The notes beneath the pieces were generated by a model that saw only the letters and a list, made by a program, of their open reading frames with translations, was not told where the DNA came from and made no database searches. The translations under genes and the position numbers were made by a program. Positions 1 to 5,806 of a stretch of DNA of 5,931 bases are shown piece after piece; the first letter of the stretch is position 1; every line of letters starts with the position of its first letter. This stretch comes from Desulfobacula sp. Its GTDB lineage: Bacteria; Desulfobacterota; Desulfobacteria; Desulfobacterales; Desulfobacteraceae. The DNA is taken from positions 1-5,931 of the forward strand of contig JAQICW010000538.1 in assembly GCA_027858355.1 (NCBI GenBank), given 5' to 3'.

Positions 1-2754
1 ATTGAAGATCTGGATAATGTCCGGCTGCTGTCTAATTCCGATGCCCATTCACCCGGGTACCTGGGGCGCAATGCCTCTGTCTTTAATACTGACTTAAGTT
101 TTTTCCATATCCGCCAGGCCCTTGAAAAAAATGATCTTGAAAAATATAAGGGCACCCTGGACATGTACCCCCATCAGGGCAAATACCATTATGACGGGCA
201 CAGAAAATGTAATATCTGCCTGAATCCTGCCACCACAGCCCAGATTGACGGCATCTGCCCTGAGTGCGGCAGAAAAGTGACCTATGGTGTATTAAACAGG
301 GTACAGGAGCTTGCAACAAGGCCGGAAGGATATGTGCCTGAAAACCGGCACGGGTTCAAAAGCATTATTCCCCTTGCAGACATCCTTTCTGAAATTTTTG
401 AGGTGGGCCCTAAAACCAAAAAAGTGACAGTCTATTATAACAAAGCCATTGAAGCCCTGGGACCTGAACTGGGGATACTTTTAGACAAATCTGCTGAGGA
501 AATAGACAGCGCCAATGTGCCGCTACTGGCCGAGGCCATCATGAAGATGCGGACCGGGGATATCAAAATTGATCCGGGATATGATGGTGAATTTGGAAAA
601 GTGAAGCTTTTTTCACGTCAGGAAAAAGAAGGGTTGAAAGGAGAAAAAAATCTTTTATTTAACCTTCCTGCCAAAGGAGCTGAACCAAGAGAAACAAAAG
701 TTGTTGTAAAACAGAATATTAAAAAAAAGAGCAGCAAAAAAAATCTTAAGACAGAGCAGCCGGTTAAACCCAAAGGTCTTTTAGACGGTTTGAATACCGG
801 GCAGAAGAAAGCAGTTGAATCCTCTGCCAGGGCAATGGTGATCCAGGCTGGCCCAGGTACAGGCAAGACCCGGACCTTAACCGCAAAGATTGCGTATCTT
901 GTATCAAAGAAAAATATTAACCCGGGCAATATCCTTGCCCTGACCTTTACCAACAAGGCCGCAAGACAACTGGAACAAAGGATAGACAAATATGTGCCCA
1001 AAACAAAATCCCCTGTGCTGGCAGCAACCTTTCATTCCTTTTGCCTTAAGCTTTTAAAAGAGTATAAGGGCTTTAATGCCGCCATTGCAGATGACTCGTT
1101 GCGGATTTCCTTGATAAAAGAAGCCATTGGGGAAGATGTTAAAAAGGGGATGGTAAATAAAATCGATCAATTGATTTGCTTTTGCAAGCAGAATTTACTG
1201 GGCCCTGATGATGATTTTAAAAATCTCATAACCAATTTTGAACCAGGCTTTTTTAAAAATATTTATCAAGCCTTTCAGGCCCTTTGCCAGGAACAGAATG
1301 TGGCAGATTTTGAAGACCTGATTTTCATGACAGTCAAAATGTTAGTTAAAGAAGAAGGGATATTGTCAAGTGTCAGGAAACAATATCAATATATTTTTAT
1401 CGATGAATACCAGGACTTGAATTTTGGCCAGTATGAGCTTGTAAAGATGATTTCACAAGGTAACCATATCGTGGTGATTGGTGATCCGGACCAGGCAATT
1501 TATGGGTTCAGGGGATCGGACAATAAATATTTTAACCGGTTTTCAGATGATTTCCTGGGATGTGAAAAGATTATATTGTCGAAAAATTACAGGTCCACCC
1601 AGACCATTCTTGATGCTTCTTTTCAAATGATCAATAAGTCTTTGGACAGGGATGAAAAATTTAAGGTTTTTTCAGATGTGGCAAGTGCAAAAAAGTTGAT
1701 TATCAAAGAGACGGTTAGTGAACAGGCTGAAGCCGTTGCCATTGGTAAGATGATTGAAAAACTTGTGGGCGGCACCTCTTTTTTTTCAATGGATACTGGC
1801 AAGGCAGATTTGGACACCCAGAAAGAATATTCCTTTGCAGATTTTGCCATCCTCTGCAGAACCAGAAAACAGTGCGAGACCTTTATCAACGTGTTTGAAA
1901 AAGAGGGTATCCCCTTTCAGACAGCAGATAAAAAGAGACTGTTTGAAATGAACGGTATTTGTCAGTTGATAAGTCTTTGCAGGATTATGGCAAAAAGTGA
2001 AAGTTTCCTTGATATGGAAAGTATTTTTCATTATTTTGGTGCAAGTCTGGGTAAAAAAGAAAGGGGAAAATGGTATAAACTTTATAAAAATTCCTGTGCC
2101 TTGAATCAGGATATCATGGAATCCTTTGGCCGGGTAGATAAAGATATCAGTGGAATCAAAGAGACTTCAAAGACAAAGATCAGCACCATTGCTAAAAAGC
2201 TCAGGGATCTTGGCGAGGAGATTAAAAATTGTGATAATAGAACCGCTATAAGTATTGTTTGCAGTAAAACAGGTCTGCAGGATATCATTGAAAGTAATGA
2301 TAAAACAAAGCAGGCTTTTGAAAAAATAATATCTATTGCCCGGCTTTACAATGGTTTAAAGGGATTTCTGGATGCAATCGCTTTAAACCAGGATGCAGAT
2401 GCAATAGGGTTTAATATGGAAAAAGTATCTTTTATGACCATGCATGCGGCCAAAGGACTTGAATTTCCTGTTGTATTTGTAGCAGGATGTGAACAAGGAC
2501 TTGTCCCCTTTGCAAAGGACGGCGAAAATATTGATGATCTTGAAGAAGAACGCCGCCTGTTCTATGTTGCCATGACAAGGGCCATGGATATTCTTTGTTT
2601 GACTTATGCAAAAAAAAGAACCATATATGGCAAAAGTTTTAAAAGGCAGCGATCTTTTTTTATTGATGATATTGAAAAAAGGCTGACACAGGTTGAGAAA
2701 AGTCCTGTGTTTTTGTCTATAAATAAAAAAGAAAAGCAATTGGAACTATTTTAA
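1..2754 (+). CDS. EndoQ-type PHP nuclease fused to UvrD/Rep SF1 helicase (5' end outside window)
   Basis: The frame is open from base 1, so the true start lies upstream; the ATG at 163 is internal. Numbering visible codons from 1, residues 1-25 hold the end of a PHP domain (NSDAH at 12-16, LGRNA at 21-25). YHYDGH follows, then a C-x2-C-x12-C-x2-C zinc site (Cys 70, 73, 86, 89) and PGYDGEFG (192-199). This order matches endonuclease Q, which nicks DNA 5' of uracil, hypoxanthine, xanthine or abasic sites. A Lys-rich linker (about 206-258) leads to an SF1A helicase with Walker A AGPGTGKT (283-290), DEYQD (468-472), GDPDQAIYGFRG (494-505), NYRST (529-533), TMHAAKGLEFP (813-823) and ERRLFYVAMTRA (850-861). 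All core motifs look intact, so an active ATP-driven, probably 3'-5' helicase is expected. The last five residues, QLELF, resemble a beta-clamp binding motif. The inferred role is cytoplasmic repair of deaminated DNA. The family calls are firm; the substrate is inferred from EndoQ relatives. Confidence 0.93.
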   Translation: MEDLDNVRLLSNSDAHSPGYLGRNASVFNTDLSFFHIRQALEKNDLEKYKGTLDMYPHQGKYHYDGHRKCNICLNPATTAQIDGICPECGRKVTYGVLNRVQELATRPEGYVPENRHGFKSIIPLADILSEIFEVGPKTKKVTVYYNKAIEALGPELGILLDKSAEEIDSANVPLLAEAIMKMRTGDIKIDPGYDGEFGKVKLFSRQEKEGLKGEKNLLFNLPAKGAEPRETKVVVKQNIKKKSSKKNLKTEQPVKPKGLLDGLNTGQKKAVESSARAMVIQAGPGTGKTRTLTAKIAYLVSKKNINPGNILALTFTNKAARQLEQRIDKYVPKTKSPVLAATFHSFCLKLLKEYKGFNAAIADDSLRISLIKEAIGEDVKKGMVNKIDQLICFCKQNLLGPDDDFKNLITNFEPGFFKNIYQAFQALCQEQNVADFEDLIFMTVKMLVKEEGILSSVRKQYQYIFIDEYQDLNFGQYELVKMISQGNHIVVIGDPDQAIYGFRGSDNKYFNRFSDDFLGCEKIILSKNYRSTQTILDASFQMINKSLDRDEKFKVFSDVASAKKLIIKETVSEQAEAVAIGKMIEKLVGGTSFFSMDTGKADLDTQKEYSFADFAILCRTRKQCETFINVFEKEGIPFQTADKKRLFEMNGICQLISLCRIMAKSESFLDMESIFHYFGASLGKKERGKWYKLYKNSCALNQDIMESFGRVDKDISGIKETSKTKISTIAKKLRDLGEEIKNCDNRTAISIVCSKTGLQDIIESNDKTKQAFEKIISIARLYNGLKGFLDAIALNQDADAIGFNMEKVSFMTMHAAKGLEFPVVFVAGCEQGLVPFAKDGENIDDLEEERRLFYVAMTRAMDILCLTYAKKRTIYGKSFKRQRSFFIDDIEKRLTQVEKSPVFLSINKKEKQLELF
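723..729 (+). other. Possible -1 frameshift slippery heptamer (A_AAA_AAG) in interdomain linker
   Basis: In the zero frame the codons here read AAA AAA AAG, which places the heptamer A_AAA_AAG in the phase used by the E. coli dnaX slippery site. After a -1 shift the ribosome would read GAG CAG CAA AAA AAA TCT and stop at TAA 747-749. The product would be the EndoQ part without the helicase. A second A8 run lies at 736-743. I see no clear upstream Shine-Dalgarno-like stimulator and did not establish a downstream stem. A lysine-rich linker in AT-rich DNA can make such runs by chance. Confidence 0.25.
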
Positions 2755-2808
2755 GAACTGGTTCGGTTAAACATTTAATTTGATTAAACTAAAAACAATA
2801 CGAAAATA

Positions 2809-3180
2809 ATGGAAAAGATGACATATAAAAAAATTGAACTTGAAAACAACCATACCCTTGTCCTATTAGATTTGTCACGAAAAATTACACAAGATGCCTA
2901 TGTGGTGATCATGAAAGCAAATATTGAAATTAAAATTGAAAAAGAGCTGTTTTTTGATGATCACCTGCCTGATTTTAAATTTCAGGATATTCTGGCAAAG
3001 CTGGGTGATAAGGTGGTCTATGAATACAAAATTGAACGAAATTTCATCATGGCTAAAGACAAGGAACTGGTGTTTGAAGCACTGGTTAAAACCTTTCTGG
3101 ATAACCTGGGACAATATGTTGCAAAACCAAAATTCCCAGGAAAATTTATTCTGAAGAAATACAAAGACAGGACAAAATAG
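2809..3180 (+). CDS. Conserved-looking hypothetical protein, 123 aa, unknown function
   Basis: I do not recognise this family. The protein is small and charged, with many Lys, Glu and Asp residues. It has no signal peptide, no obvious membrane segment and no cysteine, so it is probably a soluble cytoplasmic protein. The N-terminal half alternates hydrophobic and charged residues (for example KANIEIKIEKELFF), which suggests beta strands. The part around FEALVKTFLDNLGQYV looks helical, and the tail is basic (KFILKKYKDRTK). It lies 54 bases after the EndoQ-helicase gene and 8 bases before the transglycosylase gene, so co-transcription is likely. The start is uncertain. ATG 2809 has no visible Shine-Dalgarno sequence, and ATG 2818 (three residues shorter) has only GGAAAAG directly in front. 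Coding status is supported by the uninterrupted frame and the tight gene spacing. Confidence 0.75.
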   Translation: MEKMTYKKIELENNHTLVLLDLSRKITQDAYVVIMKANIEIKIEKELFFDDHLPDFKFQDILAKLGDKVVYEYKIERNFIMAKDKELVFEALVKTFLDNLGQYVAKPKFPGKFILKKYKDRTK

Positions 3181-3188
3181 ACACAAAA

Positions 3189-3764
3189 ATGTTAAAAAGA
3201 ATCGGCATGGTTTTATTGATATTTTTGACCATTTTGAGTGTGGAAAGGGCCTTTGCCGATATTTATATGTATAAAGACAGCCTTGGAGTAGTCCATTTTA
3301 CTAATGTGCCTACATCATCGAAATACAAATTATATATTAAAGAAAAACCCAAAAAACTATTTCATAGAATCAGTACTGAACAATATGATGATGTGATCAG
3401 GAAAGCACAAAAAAAGTATGGTGTAGAGTTTTCTTTGATTAAAGCCGTGATAAAAGTAGAATCAGATTTTAATCCAGAGGCTGTATCAAAAAAAGGCGCA
3501 AAGGGCTTGATGCAGATTATGCCGGCCAATTTTAAGTCCCTTGATGTGAAAGATCCGTTTAATCCTTTCCAGAATATCATGGGTGGGGCTCTTTATCTTC
3601 AGCAGCTTTTAAAGCGGTATGAAAACAAACTGCACCTAGTCCTTGCAGCCTACAATGCAGGACCCGAGGCCATAGATAAGTATAAAAAGATTCCACCTTT
3701 TAAAGAAACTCAAAATTATGTCAAAAAAGTAATGGAAACATACAGACAGTATAAAATGAAATAA
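3189..3764 (+). CDS. Secreted lytic murein transglycosylase with DUF4124-like N-terminus and SLT domain
   Basis: The enzyme should cleave the MurNAc-GlcNAc bond of peptidoglycan in the periplasm without water, leaving 1,6-anhydro-MurNAc ends. Residues 1-23 form a signal peptide: Lys-Arg at 3-4, a hydrophobic core at 7-18, and probable cleavage after AFA (21-23). Residues 24-50 (DIYMYKDSLGVVHFTNVP and onward) match the DUF4124-type segment that often precedes SLT domains. The SLT domain covers about 65-187. It has the catalytic Glu91 in KVESDFNP, GLMQIMP at 106-112 and AYNAGP at 154-159, so all family motifs are present. There is no lipobox cysteine, so the mature protein is probably soluble. 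ATG 3189 is the preferred start because it supplies the basic n-region, although the nearest AGGA (3169-3172) is too far upstream to be a good ribosome binding site. Translational coupling to the gene ending 8 bases upstream is plausible. It converges on galU. Confidence 0.93.
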   Translation: MLKRIGMVLLIFLTILSVERAFADIYMYKDSLGVVHFTNVPTSSKYKLYIKEKPKKLFHRISTEQYDDVIRKAQKKYGVEFSLIKAVIKVESDFNPEAVSKKGAKGLMQIMPANFKSLDVKDPFNPFQNIMGGALYLQQLLKRYENKLHLVLAAYNAGPEAIDKYKKIPPFKETQNYVKKVMETYRQYKMK

Positions 3765-3819
3765 TTATCGACCGCCATTTAGTCGATTCGAAGTGGAGCG
3801 TAGGCTTCCAAAATTTTCA

Positions 3820-3838
3820 GGTTTTCGGTCAGACACTA
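3820..3838 (-). repeat. 19-bp repeat end, inverted copy of 5807-5825
   Basis: Read on the - strand this is TAGTGTCTGACCGAAAACC, identical over 19 bp to the + strand at 5807-5825. The identity stops sharply on both sides. It lies in the 79-bp spacer between the convergent transglycosylase and galU genes, five bases from the galU stop. The rest of that spacer differs from the right-hand copy. It includes a small bulged hairpin, TGGAGC-GTAG-GCTTCCA (3794-3810), and an AAAATTTT palindrome (3810-3817). The exact match is a direct observation; that it is the end of a dispersed element is inference. Confidence 0.75.
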
Positions 3839-3843
3839 TAATT

Positions 3844-4716
3844 CTAAAAGTCTTTTTGAATCTCTTTTATGAATTTTATCAATCTGTCTCTCATCTCCGG
3901 TCTTTCAAGGGCAAAGGCCAGGTTGGCCATTTGAAACCCTACCTTGTCGCCGCAATCAAACCGCTGTCCATTGAACTTATATCCATAGATCGGTTGTTCG
4001 TTGAGAAGGGTTTTCATGGCATCAGTGAGCTGGATCTCTCCACCGGCGCCTTTTTCTTTTTTCCCTAAATATTCAAAAATTTTAGGGGTTAGTATATAGC
4101 GGCCGACAATGGCAAGATTGGATGGGGCCTTGTCAGGACTCGGTTTTTCCACCATATCGTTGATTTTAAAAATATCTTTTTCCACCTCCTGGGCATCAAG
4201 GATACCGTATTTATCTGTCTGGTCTTTTTCTATTTCCATGACTGCAGCCATAGAGGCTCTTAACCGGTCGAATTTTTTTACCATCTCAGAAAGGACGGGT
4301 TTGTCCGTCTGGATAAGGTCATCTGCCAAAAGTACAGCAAAAGGCTCATCACCCACAATATCCCTTGCACACCAGATGGCATGACCCAGTCCTAAAGGTT
4401 CATGTTGCCGGGTATAAATAATGGTACCTGTTTTTGGAACAAGTTCCTGGATCTGCATTAAAAGATCGTCTTTTCCTTTTTGCTTAAGAACGTGTTCTAT
4501 TTCATAGGACCTGTCAAAATGATCTTCCAATGCTTTTTTCCCTCGGCCCGTAACAAAAATGATTTGTTCGATACCGGCAGCAAAAGCTTCCTCAACAGCA
4601 TATTGGATGATGGGTTTATCAACAACGGGGAGCATTTCTTTTGCCATGGCTTTGGTGGCAGGTATAAATCTCGTGCCCAGTCCGGCTACAGGGAAAACAG
4701 CTTTTTTAATTTTCAT
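3844..4716 (-). CDS. galU: UTP--glucose-1-phosphate uridylyltransferase
   Basis: This enzyme makes UDP-glucose from UTP and glucose-1-phosphate in the cytoplasm. UDP-glucose feeds lipopolysaccharide and exopolysaccharide synthesis and galactose metabolism. The 290-residue length is typical of bacterial GalU. Visible motifs are the nucleotide-binding signature GLGTRFIPATK (12-22), KEMLPVVDKPIIQY (26-39), the acidic metal-binding stretch ADDLI (131-135), VEKP (189-192) and GGEIQLTDA (225-233). ATG 4716 is well supported by AAGGAG at 4722-4727 on the same strand, five bases away. The gene stands alone on its strand, converging with the transglycosylase and diverging from the YkgJ-like gene. Nothing looks truncated or damaged. 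The related thymidylyl and cytidylyl transferases are less likely, because the VEKP and GGEIQLTDA context is that of GalU. Confidence 0.96.
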   Translation of the reverse strand: MKIKKAVFPVAGLGTRFIPATKAMAKEMLPVVDKPIIQYAVEEAFAAGIEQIIFVTGRGKKALEDHFDRSYEIEHVLKQKGKDDLLMQIQELVPKTGTIIYTRQHEPLGLGHAIWCARDIVGDEPFAVLLADDLIQTDKPVLSEMVKKFDRLRASMAAVMEIEKDQTDKYGILDAQEVEKDIFKINDMVEKPSPDKAPSNLAIVGRYILTPKIFEYLGKKEKGAGGEIQLTDAMKTLLNEQPIYGYKFNGQRFDCGDKVGFQMANLAFALERPEMRDRLIKFIKEIQKDF

Positions 4717-4785
4717 GGAAACTCCTTTGGATTTCGTGAGTCATGTCCAATATGTATAGCACTTAAAATTAATATCCCTTTGTTA

Positions 4786-4814
4786 TATGTATTTTGAAAT
4801 AAATCAGATGTCAA
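4786..4814 (-). promoter_or_regulatory. Candidate sigma70-type promoter for galU
   Basis: On the - strand a perfect TTGACA (4809-4814) is followed by a 17-base gap and TACATA (4786-4791), which is a poor -10. A better-looking TATAAC (4782-4787) is 21 bases away, longer than usual. An AT-only inverted repeat, AAATAAAT/ATTTATTT (4797-4804 and 4815-4822), overlaps the -35. This would leave an untranslated leader of about 60 bases before galU. The call is weak because the sequence is very AT-rich. Confidence 0.35.
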
Positions 4815-4877
4815 ATTTATTTTATTTAACCTTTTGGAATATTTGAAATAAAAAATAAGTACAGAACCGGTAATTGA

Positions 4878-4906
4878 TTGACATTATTGAATCTTTTTCG
4901 TATGCT
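4878..4906 (+). promoter_or_regulatory. Candidate sigma70-type promoter for the YkgJ-family gene
   Basis: A perfect TTGACA (4878-4883) is followed by exactly 17 bases and TATGCT (4901-4906), which matches four of six -10 positions. Transcription would start near 4913, about 40 bases before ATG 4952. The promoter lies downstream of the in-frame TTG at 4874, which argues against that codon as the start. Confidence 0.55.
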
Positions 4907-4939
4907 CCACAAATTTCAAGACCCATAATAATTTTAGCT

Positions 4940-4946
4940 AAGGAAG
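4940..4946 (+). promoter_or_regulatory. Ribosome binding site that fixes the start at ATG 4952
   Basis: AAGGAAG is followed by TTTTG and then ATG at 4952-4954, a good Shine-Dalgarno core and spacing. The longer in-frame reading from TTG 4874 has no comparable site and would begin upstream of the candidate -35 box. The 26 extra residues it would add are therefore probably not translated. Confidence 0.7.
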
Positions 4947-4951
4947 TTTTG

Positions 4952-5743
4952 ATGACTGATACAATACAGAAAATATCTGAAATACCACCTGAACAGCTCA
5001 GTTTAAGGAGCAAATTTAAATTTGATTGCCACAAAGGTGTTAAATGTTTTACTGATTGCTGCCGGGGGATTGATATTATGCTCACCCCATACGATATTTT
5101 AACCATGCGCAAGAAACTGGAATTAACTTCCGAGGAGTTCCTTGCCGTATTTACCGCACCCCAGATCCTTGAAAAAGCCGATCTTCCCGTAGTAACCCTT
5201 AAACTTCTGGATGATGAAAGAAAATCTTGTCCCTTTGTTGAAGACAAGGAAGGATGTGCCATCTATGAGGATCGTCCTACCACCTGCAGGTATTATCCCT
5301 TAGGGGTTGGATCATTAAGTTATTCAGGGGAGAAAGGTGAAAAAGATGAATTCTTTTTTACGGTGAAAGAAGCTCACTGCATGGGTTTTGATGAAAATAA
5401 AAAATGGACTGTTGCAGAATGGAGACAAGATCAGGGCGTTGACCTTCGGGATAAAATTAATGATGGCTGGATGGAGCTGATCGTCAGGAAAAAATCATTA
5501 CCTCTCAGCATGAAACTTTCCGAGGAAAGCAAACAGATGTTTTTTCTGGTGTGCTATAATATTGATAAATTCAGGGAATTTGTATTTAAAAGCACCTTCC
5601 TTGAAAGATATGATTTCCCTAAGGAAAAAATTGAAAACATGAAAGAGGATGATATAAAACTTTTACAATTCGGATTTGAATGGCTGAAAACCAGCTTTTT
5701 CCAAACAGGGCAGGAAAAATTTAAGATAAAAGAAAAAAAATAA
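4952..5743 (+). CDS. YkgJ-family cysteine-cluster protein (putative zinc- or iron-binding)
   Basis: This is a 263-residue soluble protein with no signal peptide. Numbering from ATG 4952, the N-terminal part carries the family's cysteine signature as C26-x5-C32-x3-C36-C37 (FDCHKGVKCFTDCC), followed by MLTPYDI. A second group follows: C93 (SCPF), C102 (GCAIYEDRP) and C112 (TCRYYPLG), then C143 in AHCMGF. This pattern matches the YkgJ/CxxCxxCC domain (PF03692), thought to chelate zinc or iron or to carry an Fe-S cluster; no reaction is known for most members. The region from about 150 to 263 lacks the cysteine clusters, has a single Cys in FFLVCYNI, is rich in charged residues and ends in a Lys-rich tail. 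It makes the protein longer than the minimal domain and I cannot assign it. The gene diverges from galU and is followed by its own probable terminator, so it looks monocistronic. The family call is confident; the function is unknown. Confidence 0.88.
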   Translation: MTDTIQKISEIPPEQLSLRSKFKFDCHKGVKCFTDCCRGIDIMLTPYDILTMRKKLELTSEEFLAVFTAPQILEKADLPVVTLKLLDDERKSCPFVEDKEGCAIYEDRPTTCRYYPLGVGSLSYSGEKGEKDEFFFTVKEAHCMGFDENKKWTVAEWRQDQGVDLRDKINDGWMELIVRKKSLPLSMKLSEESKQMFFLVCYNIDKFREFVFKSTFLERYDFPKEKIENMKEDDIKLLQFGFEWLKTSFFQTGQEKFKIKEKK

Positions 5744-5759
5744 ATATTATTTGATTGTT

Positions 5760-5803
5760 TTCAGGCAGGCCATGGTGCAATAACCATGGCCTGCCTGAAG
5801 TTT
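5760..5803 (+). terminator. Probable intrinsic terminator after the YkgJ-family gene
   Basis: A perfect 16-bp inverted repeat (left arm 5760-5775, right arm 5784-5799, GC-rich core CAGGCAGGCCATGG) encloses the 8-base loop TGCAATAA, 16 bases after the stop codon. The T-tract after the stem is short (G then TTT), so termination may be partial or the hairpin may mainly stabilise the mRNA 3' end. It is not part of the 19-bp repeat that starts at 5807. Confidence 0.75.
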
Positions 5804-5806
5804 AGC

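Noticed and set aside
163..165. ATG as the start of the helicase gene
   Set aside because: The frame is open to base 1 and encodes PHP motifs (NSDAH, LGRNA) upstream of it, so this Met is internal to an EndoQ-type domain.
618..1001. Long - strand open frame opposite the linker and Walker A region
   Set aside because: It is antisense to conserved helicase motifs. Its hydrophobic look comes from reading Lys and Glu codons backwards, and no start signal is seen.
2775..2789. TTTAAT-TTG-ATTAAA inverted repeat before the 123-aa gene as terminator or operator
   Set aside because: The stem is six A/T pairs with a three-base loop and no T-tract. It is too weak to support either role.
3793..4068. + strand open frame running from the convergent spacer into the galU 3' end
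   Set aside because: It begins within repeat-like spacer DNA and is antisense to GalU coding sequence; no domain or ribosome binding site supports it.
4480..4797. Overlapping + strand open frames opposite the 5' half of galU
   Set aside because: They lie antisense to an intact, strongly conserved galU, have no ribosome binding site and show no family motif. They are shadows of the real gene.
4797..4822. AAATAAAT-N10-ATTTATTT as an operator for galU
   Set aside because: The arms contain only A and T in an AT-rich spacer, so a chance palindrome is likely. I kept it only as a note in the promoter entry.
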